Assembly (NCBI RefSeq): GCF_003628555.1
Contig: NZ_CP021731.1
Span: 372,001 to 436,000 of the forward strand
Origin: Azoarcus sp. DN11
GTDB taxonomy: Bacteria; Pseudomonadota; Gammaproteobacteria; Burkholderiales; Rhodocyclaceae
Length of the DNA stretch: 64,000 nucleotides
Reading direction: 5' to 3'
The notes under the pieces are model-generated. The model was not told the DNA's origin. It was given only the letters and a program-made list of their open reading frames with translations, and made no database searches. Positions within the stretch are counted from its first letter, which is position 1. Every line of letters starts with the position of its first letter. The translations under genes were made by a program, and so were the position numbers. Below, piece after piece: positions 8,566 to 17,431 of this stretch.

Positions 8566-8581
8566 TTGACCGGTCGGTCAA
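8566..8581. promoter_or_regulatory. TetR-family operator (probable PaaR site)
   Basis: TTGACCG-GT-CGGTCAA is a perfect 7-bp inverted repeat with a 2-bp centre, typical of TetR/AcrR-family operators in acyl-CoA and aromatic catabolic clusters. It overlaps the proposed transcription start of paaG. The TetR regulator encoded downstream of paaE (16805-17431) is the obvious candidate to bind it, with phenylacetyl-CoA as the expected inducer by analogy with known PaaR proteins. Confidence 0.65.
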
Positions 8582-8734
8582 ACAAAGGCCGGACTACAAA
8601 GAAAGCTCGGAAACCGGGCGATTTCCCCGCCGTCAGGAAGCCTCGACGCTTCCGGGCGACCCAGAAAAGGAGACTCTGCAGAATTGCCGCCATGAAGGAA
8701 TAGGCGCTTGTGCAGAGGGATGACAGGAGGAGAC

Positions 8735-9568
8735 ATGGGCAGCGAGTTGGGAAGCACCGATTGGAACATGCAGGGCGAGACGATCCGCCTGGAGGTGGTC
8801 GAGGGCGTCGCGACGCTGACGCTGAATCGCCCGGACCGGCTGAACTCCTTCACGAAGCGGATGCACGAGGAAGTGCGCGAGGCGCTCGCCAGCGTGAGGG
8901 CGGGCCGCGACGCGGGCGCCGTGCGCGTGCTGATGCTGACCGGTGCGGGCCGCGGCTTCTGCGCCGGGCAGGACCTGTCGGACCGCGCGGTCGCGCCGGG
9001 TGCGGCGCCGGTGGACCTGGGCGAATCGGTCGAGAAGAACTACAAGCCACTCGTGCTCGCGCTGCGCAGCCTGGAAATGCCGGTGATCGCCGCGGTGAAT
9101 GGCGTCGCGGCCGGCGCCGGGGCGAGCATCGCGCTCGCCTGCGACCTCGTGTTTGCGGCGCGCTCGGCGAGTTTCATCCAGTCCTTCAGCAAGCTCGGCG
9201 TGGTGCCCGACACCGGCGGCAGCTGGATCCTGCCGCGCCTCGTGGGCCCGGCGCGCGCGATGGGCATGGCGCTGCTGGGCGACAAGCTGCCGGCCGAGCA
9301 GGCCGAAGCGTGGGGCCTGATCTGGAAGTGCGTCGATGACGAGGCGCTGATGCCGACCGTGCGCGAAGTCGCGGCGAGCCTCGCGAAAGGGCCGACGTTC
9401 GGCTACGCGAAGACCAAGCAGGCGATCTGGGCGAGCTCGACCAACGACTTCGAGACCCAGCTGAACCTCGAGCGCGACCTGATGACGGTGTGCGGCAACT
9501 CGAACGACTACCGCGAAGGGGTCGCCGCGTTCATGGAAAAGCGCGGCCCGAACTTCAAGGGTGACTGA
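8735..9568 (+). CDS. paaG: 1,2-epoxyphenylacetyl-CoA isomerase PaaG
   Basis: A 277-aa crotonase-family protein. Residues matching E. coli PaaG closely include LTLNRPDRLNSF, the first oxyanion loop FCAGQDLSDR, the second VNGVAAGAGAS, and the catalytic aspartate Asp159 in GVVPDTGGSW. The family converts ring-1,2-epoxyphenylacetyl-CoA to oxepin-CoA and also shifts double bonds in the later beta-oxidation steps. The ATG at 8735 follows a strong AGGAGGAGA ribosome site; this start makes the protein about 15 residues longer than E. coli PaaG, so an internal Met (8768) remains possible. It is the first gene of the rightward paa operon, and paaH begins directly after its stop codon. Confidence 0.95.
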   Translation: MGSELGSTDWNMQGETIRLEVVEGVATLTLNRPDRLNSFTKRMHEEVREALASVRAGRDAGAVRVLMLTGAGRGFCAGQDLSDRAVAPGAAPVDLGESVEKNYKPLVLALRSLEMPVIAAVNGVAAGAGASIALACDLVFAARSASFIQSFSKLGVVPDTGGSWILPRLVGPARAMGMALLGDKLPAEQAEAWGLIWKCVDDEALMPTVREVAASLAKGPTFGYAKTKQAIWASSTNDFETQLNLERDLMTVCGNSNDYREGVAAFMEKRGPNFKGD

Positions 9569-11101
9569 ATGAGCATCCTTGCGAAGGGCGCGAAGGTGCT
9601 GGTCGTCGGTGCCGGCGCGATGGGCAGCGGCATCGCCCAGGTTGCGGCGCACGCGGGCCACACCGTGTATCTGTATGACGGCCGCGCCGAGGCGATCACC
9701 GCCGGGCGCGCGGCGATCGAAAAGGATCTGAAGTTCCTCGTGGCGAAGGGCCGGCTGGGCGAGGCCGAGGCTGCGGCGACGCTGGCGCGCGTCGTGCCGG
9801 TGACGACGCTGTCGGAGGCCCGCGACGCCGCGCTCGCGATCGAGGCGATCGTCGAGAACCTGGACGTCAAGCGCAAGCTGTTCGCCGAACTGGAAAGCAC
9901 GCTCGGCGCGGACGCGATCATCGCGAGCAATACCTCGTCGCTGTCGATCAACGCGATGGCGGCGGGGCTCGCGCGTCCCGGACGCCTTGCCGGCCTGCAC
10001 TTCTTCAACCCCGCGCCGCGCATGGCGCTGGTCGAGGTGGTGTCGGGGCTGACGACCGACCGCGACGTCGCCGAGACCCTGTACGCGACGGCGCGCGCGT
10101 GGGGCAAGATGCCCGTGCATGCGACTTCGACGCCGGGCTTCATCGTGAACCGCGTCGCGCGTCCCTACTATGCCGAAGCGCTGCGCGTGCTCGCCGAGCA
10201 CGAGGCGGAGCCGGCGACGCTGGATGCGATCCTGCGCGAAGGCTGCGGCTTCGCGATGGGCCCCTTCGAGCTCATGGACCTGATCGGCCACGACGTGAAC
10301 TTCGCGGTGACGAAGTCGGTGTTCGAAGCCTACTTCCACGACCGCCGTTTCGCGCCCAGCCCGTTCCAGCAGGAACTCGTCGCCGCCGGGCGCCTCGGGC
10401 GCAAGACCGGGCGCGGCATTTTCGAGTACGGCGAACTCGCCGCGAAGCCCGTGCCGCAGGACGAACCGGCGCACGAGGGCGAAGCGCGCATCACGGTGGT
10501 CGGCGACATCGGTGCCGCGGCGCCGCTGCTCGCGCGCCTGGAAGCGGCCGGCATCGAGGTGCGGCGCGAGCCGGGCATGCCCGGGCATCGCGGCTGGATG
10601 CAGATCGGCGCCGCGCGCGTCGCGCTCACCGACGGCCGCACCGCGACCGGCCGCGCGGTCGAGGAACGCCAGCCCAACCTCGTGCTCTTCGACCTGTGCC
10701 TCGACTACGCGACCAGCACCCGCATCGCGCTCACGCGCGCCGACCAGTGCGGCCTCGGCGCGCTGCGCGGCGTCGCCGGCTCCTTGCAGAAGGCGGGCTT
10801 CAAGGTCAGCGTGATCGACGACGTCGCCGGGCTGATCGCGCTGCGCACCGTCGCGATGCTCGCGAATGAGGCCGCCGACGCCGTGCTGCAGGGCGTCGCC
10901 AGCGCGCGCGACGTCGATACCGCGATGCGCTACGGCACCAATTACCCGAAGGGCGGGCCGCTCGCGTGGGCCGACCAGCTCGGCGCCGGTTTCGTCGTCG
11001 AGGTGCTGGCGAACCTGAAGGAACACTATGGCGAGGAGCGCTACCGCGTGTCGCCGCTGCTGCGCCGCAAGGCCCACAACGGGGAGGCGATGTATGACTG
11101 A
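9569..11101 (+). CDS. paaH: 3-hydroxyadipyl-CoA dehydrogenase PaaH
   Basis: A 510-aa protein of the 3-hydroxyacyl-CoA dehydrogenase family. The NAD-binding motif VVGAGAMGSG is near residue 13. The substrate region has NTSSLSI and HFFNPAPRM, followed by GFIVNRVARPYYAEA from the first C-terminal domain. At 510 aa it has two C-terminal 3HCDH domains, as E. coli PaaH does, unlike the ~285-aa butyryl type. It oxidises 3-hydroxyadipyl-CoA to 3-oxoadipyl-CoA in the lower phenylacetate pathway. The start codon abuts the paaG stop, and the 3' end overlaps paaI by 8 nt, so the three genes look translationally coupled. Confidence 0.94.
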   Translation: MSILAKGAKVLVVGAGAMGSGIAQVAAHAGHTVYLYDGRAEAITAGRAAIEKDLKFLVAKGRLGEAEAAATLARVVPVTTLSEARDAALAIEAIVENLDVKRKLFAELESTLGADAIIASNTSSLSINAMAAGLARPGRLAGLHFFNPAPRMALVEVVSGLTTDRDVAETLYATARAWGKMPVHATSTPGFIVNRVARPYYAEALRVLAEHEAEPATLDAILREGCGFAMGPFELMDLIGHDVNFAVTKSVFEAYFHDRRFAPSPFQQELVAAGRLGRKTGRGIFEYGELAAKPVPQDEPAHEGEARITVVGDIGAAAPLLARLEAAGIEVRREPGMPGHRGWMQIGAARVALTDGRTATGRAVEERQPNLVLFDLCLDYATSTRIALTRADQCGLGALRGVAGSLQKAGFKVSVIDDVAGLIALRTVAMLANEAADAVLQGVASARDVDTAMRYGTNYPKGGPLAWADQLGAGFVVEVLANLKEHYGEERYRVSPLLRRKAHNGEAMYD

Positions 11102-11558
11102 GGCAGGCTATCGCGACCTCACCAACGGCATGCCGCCGCAGACCGTCGCCGAGCGCGTGCGCGACGGCATGTCGGAGAACGACCGCGTGCTGCACGCCAA
11201 CGGCATCCGCTTCGAGGCTGTCGGCCCGGGCTACGCGAAGCTCACGATGACGGTGCGCGAGGAGATGCTCAACGGCTTTGACATCTGCCACGGCGGCTTC
11301 ATCACGGTGCTCGCCGACTCGGCTTTCGCCTACGCGTGCAACAGCTACAACGAGCAGACCGTCGCCTCCGGCATCAGCCTCGACTTCATGGCGCCCGGCC
11401 GTCCCGGCGACGTCCTGTGCGCCGAGGCGAAGGAAGTGTTCGCGGCCGGCCGCACCGGCGTGTACGACATCAATGTCACCAACCCCAGGGGCGAGCTGAT
11501 CGCGGTGATGCGCGGCAAGTCGTACCGGCTGAAGGGGAGGGCGGTCGTCGAGCTGTGA
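11094..11558 (+). CDS. paaI: Hydroxyphenylacetyl-CoA thioesterase PaaI
   Basis: A 154-aa hotdog-fold thioesterase. The motif CHGGFITVLADSAFAYA (about 62-78) contains the family's HGG turn and the catalytic-helix Asp. PaaI hydrolyses CoA esters that stall the pathway, such as ring-hydroxylated phenylacetyl-CoA, returning CoA; it is a proofreading enzyme, not an obligatory step. The ATG at 11094 lies inside the end of paaH (8-nt overlap), preceded by GGGGAGG. Its length is slightly above the ~140 aa of E. coli PaaI because of an N-terminal extension. Confidence 0.93.
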   Translation: MTEAGYRDLTNGMPPQTVAERVRDGMSENDRVLHANGIRFEAVGPGYAKLTMTVREEMLNGFDICHGGFITVLADSAFAYACNSYNEQTVASGISLDFMAPGRPGDVLCAEAKEVFAAGRTGVYDINVTNPRGELIAVMRGKSYRLKGRAVVEL

Positions 11559-11667
11559 AATGAACGGGGTTTGACGCGGGTCACTCCGGGATCCCCCGCA
11601 GGCGGGGAATAATTCCGGATTCATACGAAACCCGTGCAGACCGAAGAACCTTGGAGGAGAGAGAGCA

Positions 11668-12990
11668 ATGCCCGTGAAGACCCCGTCGCCCGGCGACCTG
11701 GAATCGATCGAGAAGGCGAGCCAGGACGAGCTGCGCGCGCTGCAGCTGGAACGCCTGAAGTGGAGCGTGCGCCACGCGTACGACAACGTGCCGCACTACC
11801 GCAAGGCCTTCGACGCCAAGGGCGTGCATCCGGACGACCTGAAGACGCTCGCCGACCTGGCGAAGTTTCCCTTCACCGCGAAGAGCGACCTGCGCGACAA
11901 CTACCCCTTCGGCATGTTCGCGGTGCCGCGCGGGAAGCTCGCGCGCGTGCATGCGTCGTCGGGCACGACCGGCAAGCCGACGGTGGTCGGCTACACGCTG
12001 AAGGACATCGACACCTGGGCCAACGTCGTCGCGCGCTCGATCCGCGCCGCGGGCGGGCGGGCCGGCGACATGGTGCACGTGTCCTACGGCTACGGCCTGT
12101 TCACCGGCGGCCTCGGTGCGCACTACGGCGCCGAGCGGCTGGGCTGTGCGGTGGTGCCGATGTCCGGCGGCCAGACCGAGAAGCAGATCCAGATGATCCA
12201 GGACTTCCGCCCCGACATCATCATGGTGACGCCGTCCTACATGCTGACCATCCTAGACGAGATGGAGCGCATGGGCATCGACCCGAAATCGACCTCGCTG
12301 CAGGTCGGCATCTTCGGCGCCGAGCCGTGGACGCAGGGCATGCGCGAGGCGATGGAAGCGCGTTCGGGGCTCGACGCGGTCGACATCTACGGCCTCTCCG
12401 AAGTGATGGGGCCGGGCGTGGCCAGCGAGTGCGTGGAATCGAAGGACGGGCCGGTGGTGTGGGAAGACCATTTCTACCCCGAGATCATCGACCCGAAGAC
12501 CGGCGAAGTGGTGGCGGACGGCGAGGAAGGCGAGCTCGTCTTCACGACGCTGACCAAGGAAGCGATGCCGGTGATCCGCTACCGCACGCGCGACCTCACG
12601 CGGCTCCTGTCGCCGACCTCGCGCAGCATGCGGCGCATGGCGAAAATCACCGGGCGTTCAGACGACATGCTGATCATCCGCGGTGTGAATCTGTTCCCGA
12701 CGCAGATCGAGGAGCTGATCTGTCACATGCCCCAGCTCGCCGCGCAATACCTGCTGGAAGTCGACAAGAAAGGCCACATGGACACGCTCACCGTGAAAGT
12801 CGAGTTGGACCCGGAAGCGGTCGTCGGCCGGCATCCCGAGCAGAAGGCGGCGGTCGGCGAGGAGCTCGCGCATCGCATCAAGACCTTCTGCGGCGTGTCG
12901 GCGAAGGTCATCGTCGGCGAGCCGTTCTCGCTCGAACGCGTGACGGTCGGCAAGGCGAAGCGGGTCGTCGACCATCGCCCCAAGGAATAA
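11668..12990 (+). CDS. paaK: Phenylacetate-CoA ligase PaaK
   Basis: A 440-aa AMP-forming ligase. The nucleotide-binding loop [12 protein letters not shown] is near residue 96. Further PaaK-type motifs are [27 protein letters not shown] and, in the mobile C-terminal domain, [14 protein letters not shown]. It activates phenylacetate with ATP and CoA to phenylacetyl-CoA, the committed first step and the source of the probable inducer. The ATG at 11668 follows TTGGAGGAGAGAG. A 109-nt gap separates it from paaI; it contains a short GC hairpin (CCCCG-CAGG-CGGGG) but no clear promoter, so paaK is probably part of the paaG operon. Confidence 0.97.
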   Translation: MPVKTPSPGDLESIEKASQDELRALQLERLKWSVRHAYDNVPHYRKAFDAKGVHPDDLKTLADLAKFPFTAKSDLRDNYPFGMFAVPRGKLARVHASSGTTGKPTVVGYTLKDIDTWANVVARSIRAAGGRAGDMVHVSYGYGLFTGGLGAHYGAERLGCAVVPMSGGQTEKQIQMIQDFRPDIIMVTPSYMLTILDEMERMGIDPKSTSLQVGIFGAEPWTQGMREAMEARSGLDAVDIYGLSEVMGPGVASECVESKDGPVVWEDHFYPEIIDPKTGEVVADGEEGELVFTTLTKEAMPVIRYRTRDLTRLLSPTSRSMRRMAKITGRSDDMLIIRGVNLFPTQIEELICHMPQLAAQYLLEVDKKGHMDTLTVKVELDPEAVVGRHPEQKAAVGEELAHRIKTFCGVSAKVIVGEPFSLERVTVGKAKRVVDHRPKE

Positions 12991-13009
12991 GAGAGGAGGA
13001 GACCACGGA

Positions 13010-14011
13010 ATGTATACCCAAGCATTGGACATCCCGCAGCAGAGCGCCGACAAGGGGCCGAAGGCGGTCGAGAACCCCGCCTATCAGGCCGAGTTCGACG
13101 CGAAGATCGACGCGGGCGGCTACATCGAGGCCAAGGACTGGATGCCCGAGGCCTACCGCAAGACGCTGGTGCGCCAGATCAGCCAGCACGCGCATTCCGA
13201 GATCGTCGGCATGCTGCCCGAAGGCAACTGGATCACGCGCGCGCCGACGCTCAAACGCAAGGCGATCTTGCTCGCCAAGGTGCAGGACGAGGGCGGCCAC
13301 GGCCTCTATCTCTACGCGGCGGCGGAGACCCTGGGCGTATCGCGCGACGAGCTGCTGGATGCGCTGCACACCGGTAAGGCCAAGTACAGCTCGATCTTCA
13401 ACTACCCGACGCTCACCTGGGCGGACATCGGCGTGATCGGCTGGCTGGTCGATGGCGCGGCGATCATGAACCAGATCCCGCTGTGCAAGTGCAGCTACGG
13501 GCCGTATGCGCGCGCGATGGTGCGCATCTGCAAGGAAGAATCCTTCCACCAGCGCCAGGGCTACGACCTGTTGCTGACGATGATGAAGGGCACGCCCGAG
13601 CAGCGCGAGATGGTGCAGGACGCCGTGAATCGCTGGTGGTGGCCGTCGATCATGATGTTCGGGCCGCACGACAAGGATTCCGTGCATTCCGGCCAGAGCG
13701 CGCGCTGGGGCATCAAGCGCATCTCCAACGACGACCTGCGCCAGAAGTTCGTCGATGCGACTGTCGAACAGGCGAAGGTGCTGGGCGTGACGATGCCCGA
13801 CCCGGAGCTGACGTGGAACGCCGAACGCGGGCACTACGACTATGGTGCGATCGACTGGGACGAGTTCTGGAACGTGGTGAACGGCCACGGCCAGGGCAAC
13901 GTCGACCGCCTCGCCGCGCGCGTGAAGGCGTGGGAAGACGGCGCCTGGGTACGCGAGGCCGCGCTGGAGCACGAACGCAAGCGCGCCGCCCGCGAGCACC
14001 AGGCGGCCTGA
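13010..14011 (+). CDS. paaA: Phenylacetyl-CoA 1,2-epoxidase, catalytic subunit PaaA
   Basis: A 333-aa ferritin-like di-iron oxygenase subunit. Carboxylate/histidine clusters expected of iron ligands are visible in [10 protein letters not shown] and [11 protein letters not shown] (both E-x2-H). The complex PaaABCE adds one oxygen atom from O2 to phenylacetyl-CoA to form the ring 1,2-epoxide; PaaA carries the active site. The start is an ATG 19 nt after paaK, preceded by AGAGGAGGAG. Its length and sequence are typical of the family, and the order paaABCDE is conserved. Confidence 0.97.
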   Translation: MYTQALDIPQQSADKGPKAVENPAYQAEFDAKIDAGGYIEAKDWMPEAYRKTLVRQISQHAHSEIVGMLPEGNWITRAPTLKRKAILLAKVQDEGGHGLYLYAAAETLGVSRDELLDALHTGKAKYSSIFNYPTLTWADIGVIGWLVDGAAIMNQIPLCKCSYGPYARAMVRICKEESFHQRQGYDLLLTMMKGTPEQREMVQDAVNRWWWPSIMMFGPHDKDSVHSGQSARWGIKRISNDDLRQKFVDATVEQAKVLGVTMPDPELTWNAERGHYDYGAIDWDEFWNVVNGHGQGNVDRLAARVKAWEDGAWVREAALEHERKRAAREHQAA

Positions 14012-14078
14012 CAGGAACATCCCGAACACACCGACAGAAAGGGCGGCCCCGGCCAGCCCTCACGAGAGGAAAAGAGAC

Positions 14079-14366
14079 ATGGAACGCAAGGAATGGCCGC
14101 TGTGGGAAGTCTTCGTGCGCAGCCGCAACGGGCTCGATCACAAGCACTGTGGCAGCGTGCACGCGCCCGACGCCAAGCTCGCGCTGCAGGTCGCGCGCGA
14201 CGTCTACACCCGCCGCCAGGAAGGCGTGAGCATCTGGGTCGTGCAGGCCGACCACATCGTCGCGTCGGACCCGGACGCGAAGCCCGAGCTGTTCGACCCG
14301 GCCGAGGACAAGATCTACCGGCATCCGACGTTTTACCAGCTGCCCGACGAAGTGAACCACATGTGA
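14079..14366 (+). CDS. paaB: Phenylacetyl-CoA epoxidase subunit PaaB
   Basis: A 95-aa protein matching PaaB along its whole length (EWPLWEVFVRSRNGLDHKH near the start, SIWVVQADHI in the middle). In the family PaaB is a small structural subunit that bridges PaaA-PaaC units and is needed for full epoxidase activity. It has no catalytic residues. The ATG follows GAGAGGAAAAG. It lies 67 nt after paaA and 13 nt before paaC. Confidence 0.96.
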   Translation: MERKEWPLWEVFVRSRNGLDHKHCGSVHAPDAKLALQVARDVYTRRQEGVSIWVVQADHIVASDPDAKPELFDPAEDKIYRHPTFYQLPDEVNHM

Positions 14367-14379
14367 GAGGGCTGCAAAG

Positions 14380-15141
14380 ATGACGACCCCCAACCCCGCT
14401 CACCTCGAATACGTCACCCGCATCGGCGACAACGCACTGATCCTCGCCCAGCGCATGTCCGAATGGTGCGGCCACGCGCCGGTGCTCGAAGAGGACATGG
14501 CGCTCGGCAACATGTCGCTCGACCTGATCGGCCAGGCGCGCATGCTGCTCACGCACGCCGGCCAGCTCGAAGGCCAAGGCCGCGACGAGGACCAGCTCGC
14601 CTTCCTGCGCACCGAGATGAATTATCGCAATCTCACGCTGTGCGAGCTCCCGAACGCCGACTTCGGCCGCACGATGGTGAGGAACTTCCTCTTCGCGAGC
14701 TTCCAGGTGCTGCTGTGGGAGCGCCTGCTCGCGTCGAACGATAGCGAGCTCGCCGCGATCGCCGCGAAGAGCATCAAGGAAGCCCGCTACCACGCGCAGC
14801 ACGCCGGCGACTGGGTCGTGCGCCTGGGCGACGGCACCGCCGAATCGCACGCACGCACGCAGGCCGCGCTCGACTACCTGTGGCCCTACACGGCCGAGTT
14901 CTTCGTCGCGACGCCCGCCGACGAAGCCGCCGCCGCAGCGGGCATCGGCCCGGCGTGGAGCGAGCTCGAAACGGCGTGGGAAGCGGTCGTCGTGCCGGTG
15001 CTCAACGAAGCCACGCTGACCGTGCCGGCGCGCACGCCGTTCAAGTCCTACGGCAAGTTCGGCCGCCACAGCGAGTACCTGGGGCATCTCCTGTCCGAGA
15101 TGCAGTACATGCAGCGCACCTATCCGGGCGCGCAGTGGTGA
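14380..15141 (+). CDS. paaC: Phenylacetyl-CoA epoxidase structural subunit PaaC
   Basis: A 253-aa ferritin-like subunit. PaaC pairs with PaaA in the epoxidase core but has lost a functional di-iron centre in characterised members. Recognisable family stretches are LILAQRMSEWCGHAPVLEED at the N terminus, MSLDLIGQAR, and RYHAQHAGDWVVRLGDGT. It is needed for stability and for docking of the reductase. Its length is normal. It overlaps the GTG start proposed for paaD by 4 nt. Confidence 0.96.
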   Translation: MTTPNPAHLEYVTRIGDNALILAQRMSEWCGHAPVLEEDMALGNMSLDLIGQARMLLTHAGQLEGQGRDEDQLAFLRTEMNYRNLTLCELPNADFGRTMVRNFLFASFQVLLWERLLASNDSELAAIAAKSIKEARYHAQHAGDWVVRLGDGTAESHARTQAALDYLWPYTAEFFVATPADEAAAAAGIGPAWSELETAWEAVVVPVLNEATLTVPARTPFKSYGKFGRHSEYLGHLLSEMQYMQRTYPGAQW

Positions 15142-15641
15142 GTGCCGCGATGCTCAGCGAAACCCAGGCCTGGGACGTCCTCCACGCCGTGCCGGACCCC
15201 GAGATCCCGGTGATCTCGGTCACCGAGCTCGGCATCGTGCGCGAAGTGCTCGTGCGCGAAGGCGGACTCCACGTCGTCGTCACGCCGACCTATTCCGGCT
15301 GTCCGGCGACCGAGGTGATCTCGCAGAGCATCCACGACGCGCTGGTCGCGGCCGGCGCCGGCGAGGTTTCCGTCGAGACGCGCCTCGCGCCCGCCTGGAC
15401 CACGGACTGGATCACCGAACCGGCGAAGGAGAAGCTCCGCGCTTACGGCATTGCGCCGCCGTCCGGCGACGCGTCGGTCGGCGGCGCCCAGCCGATCCGC
15501 TTCGTGCCCCGCAAGCTCGCTTGCCCGCGCTGCGGCTCGACCGACACGACGCGCCTGTCGCAGTTCGGCTCGACCGCGTGCAAGGCGCTGTACCGCTGCC
15601 AGAGCTGCCTGGAGCCGTTCGAGTACTTCAAACCCATATAA
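15138..15641 (+). CDS. paaD: Epoxidase maturation protein PaaD
   Basis: A 167-aa protein from the GTG at 15138 that overlaps the paaC stop; an ATG at 15150 is the alternative start and neither has a strong ribosome site. The N-terminal two thirds is a MIP18/DUF59-type domain (VPDPEIPVISVTELG, TYSGCPATE with its conserved Cys). The C-terminal part is a zinc ribbon, CPRC near residue 130 and CQSC near residue 155. PaaD is required for epoxidase activity in vivo and is thought to help assemble an iron or iron-sulfur centre; it is not a subunit of the purified enzyme. The gene position between paaC and paaE is conserved. Confidence 0.93.
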   Translation: MSAAMLSETQAWDVLHAVPDPEIPVISVTELGIVREVLVREGGLHVVVTPTYSGCPATEVISQSIHDALVAAGAGEVSVETRLAPAWTTDWITEPAKEKLRAYGIAPPSGDASVGGAQPIRFVPRKLACPRCGSTDTTRLSQFGSTACKALYRCQSCLEPFEYFKPI

Positions 15642-15681
15642 GGACCGAGTCGCTCGCAGAAGCGATCGAGGAGACAAAGAC

Positions 15682-16767
15682 ATGACGACGACGCACAGAA
15701 CGCCGAAATTCCACCCGCTCAAAGTCGCCGAAGTGCGGCGCGAGACGCCCGAGGCCGTGAGCCTGCGCTTCGAGATCCCGGCCGAGCTCGCCGACGACTA
15801 CCGCTTCGAGCAGGGCCAGCACCTCAACCTGAAAGTGAAAGTGAACGGCGAGGAGCTGCGCCGCTCGTACTCGATCTGTTCCGGCGTCGACGACGGCGAG
15901 ATGTGCGTCGCGATCAAGAAGATCAACGGCGGCCTGTTCTCGACCTGGGCCAACGACGACGGCATCAAGGCCGGCGACGTGCTGGAGGTGATGACCCCCG
16001 AAGGCCGCTTCCATACCCCGCTCGACGCCCAGCACGCCAAGCACTACGTCGCCTTCGCCGCCGGCAGCGGCATCACGCCGATCCTGTCGCTGGTGAAGAC
16101 GACGCTGCGCGCCGAACCCGAGAGCCGCTTCACGCTGGTCTACAGCAACCGCCGCCAGGCGAGCGTGATGTTCGCCGAGACGCTCGAGGACCTGAAGAAC
16201 CGCTACATGGCGCGCTTCACGCTGTACAACCTGTTCTCGCGCGAGGAGCAGGAAGTGCCGCTGTTCAACGGGCGTCTGGACGGCGAACGCGTGCGCATGT
16301 TCCTCGATACGCTGATCCCCGCCGACACCATCGACGAAGCCTTCATCTGCGGCCCCGGCGGCATGATCGACGAAGTCGAGGCGGCGCTGCTGGCGGGTGG
16401 CCTCAAGGCCGAGCACATCCACCTGGAGCGCTTCGGCGTGCCGGCGACCGCGCCCGAGCACCACGTCGAGCCGGGCGATGCGACGCAGGCGAGAGTCACC
16501 GTGATCGCCGACGGCCTGAAGCGCGAGATGGAGTTCCGCGCCGAGGATCCGTCGATCCTGGATGTCGCGCTGCGTGCCGGCATGGACCTGCCCTATTCGT
16601 GCAAGGGCGGCGTGTGCTGCACCTGCCGCGCGAAACTGCTTGAGGGCAAGGTGCGCATGGACAAGAATTTCACCCTCGAGCAGCCGGACATCGATGCCGG
16701 CTACATCCTCACCTGCCAGTCGCATCCGCTCACCGAGCGCGTCGTCATCAGTTTCGACGAGCGCTGA
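15682..16767 (+). CDS. paaE: Phenylacetyl-CoA epoxidase reductase PaaE
   Basis: A 361-aa flavin/iron-sulfur reductase. The FAD-binding region has RRSYSICSG, the NADPH-binding region has GSGITPILS and CGPGGM, and the C-terminal plant-type ferredoxin domain has cluster cysteines Cys307, Cys312, Cys315 and Cys345 (CKGGVCCTC...LTCQ). It passes electrons from NADPH through FAD and the 2Fe-2S centre to the di-iron site of PaaA. The start is an ATG preceded by GAGGAGAC, 40 nt after paaD. All expected domains are intact. Confidence 0.96.
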   Translation: MTTTHRTPKFHPLKVAEVRRETPEAVSLRFEIPAELADDYRFEQGQHLNLKVKVNGEELRRSYSICSGVDDGEMCVAIKKINGGLFSTWANDDGIKAGDVLEVMTPEGRFHTPLDAQHAKHYVAFAAGSGITPILSLVKTTLRAEPESRFTLVYSNRRQASVMFAETLEDLKNRYMARFTLYNLFSREEQEVPLFNGRLDGERVRMFLDTLIPADTIDEAFICGPGGMIDEVEAALLAGGLKAEHIHLERFGVPATAPEHHVEPGDATQARVTVIADGLKREMEFRAEDPSILDVALRAGMDLPYSCKGGVCCTCRAKLLEGKVRMDKNFTLEQPDIDAGYILTCQSHPLTERVVISFDER

Positions 16768-16804
16768 AGGGCCGCGGCGGCAGCTCCCCGACACGGAATC
16801 CCGC

Positions 16805-17431
16805 ATGGCACGAGGCAAGGCACCCACTTTCGAACTGCAGCGCGCGACGATGCTGCGCGCGGCGGCCGGGCTGTTTGCCGAGAAGGGTTTCCACAACGCG
16901 TCGATGTCGGCCATCGCGCAGGCCTGCGGCGTGTCGAAGCCGCTGCTGTACCACTACTACCGCGACAAGGAGCACCTGCTGTTCGACATCGCCGACAGCT
17001 ACATCGACGAGCTGCTCGCGATCGTCGCGGCCGTGGAGGCGCGCAAGCTTGCCGCGGAGGACCACTTCGCGGAGCTCGTGAGGCGTTTCATGGAGGAGTA
17101 CGAGCACGCGCAGGACCAGCACATGGTGATCGTTCAGGATGTGAAGTTCCTGCGCGAGGAGCAGGCCGCGAGTGTCGCCGGCAAGCAGCGCCGCGTGGTC
17201 GCCGCCTTCGCCGACGCGCTCGCGCGCGTGGAACCGGGCCTGAAGGGGCGCAAGCTCGACAAGGCGGTCACGATGATCCTGTTCGGGATGATCAACTGGA
17301 CCTTCACGTGGCTGCGTGCCGACGGTCCGCTGACCTTCCGCGACATGGCGCCCATCGTCACGCAGATCTTCCTGAACGGCGTGCGTGGCCTGATGAAGAA
17401 GGAGGAGCCGGCAGCGAGCGAGGCCGGCTAG
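16805..17431 (+). CDS. paaR: TetR-family regulator, probable PaaR
   Basis: A 208-aa protein. The N-terminal helix-turn-helix (about 15-60; FAEKGFHNASMSAIAQACGV, followed by SKPLLYHYYRDKEHLL) is typical of TetR/AcrR proteins; the rest is an all-helical ligand domain ending in a basic Lys/Glu tail. It lies 37 nt after paaE on the same strand, which suggests autoregulation with the operon. Its position in the paa cluster and the TetR-type palindrome in the paaN-paaG promoter support the PaaR role: repression relieved by phenylacetyl-CoA. No good ribosome site precedes the chosen ATG, so translation may be weak or coupled. Assignment to PaaR is by context and similarity, not proof. Confidence 0.85.
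   Translation: MARGKAPTFELQRATMLRAAAGLFAEKGFHNASMSAIAQACGVSKPLLYHYYRDKEHLLFDIADSYIDELLAIVAAVEARKLAAEDHFAELVRRFMEEYEHAQDQHMVIVQDVKFLREEQAASVAGKQRRVVAAFADALARVEPGLKGRKLDKAVTMILFGMINWTFTWLRADGPLTFRDMAPIVTQIFLNGVRGLMKKEEPAASEAG

Larger units (their letters stand above)
8411..8734. promoter_or_regulatory. Divergent paaN/paaG control region
   Basis: This 324-bp region holds no convincing gene. Its centre (about 8510-8585) is much more AT-rich than its surroundings and carries the FNR-type box, candidate sigma70 promoter and TetR-type operator described separately. The leftward paaN promoter is less clear: a TTGACA hexamer lies at 8516-8521 on the minus strand, but no well-spaced -10 follows. The paaG ribosome site AGGAGGAGA lies at 8725-8733. 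Confidence 0.8.

Noticed and set aside
11559..11667. Separate promoter for paaK in the 109-nt gap (TTGACG and AATAAT)
   Set aside because: The hexamers are about 31 bp apart, so they do not form a normal promoter; a short hairpin there is weak.
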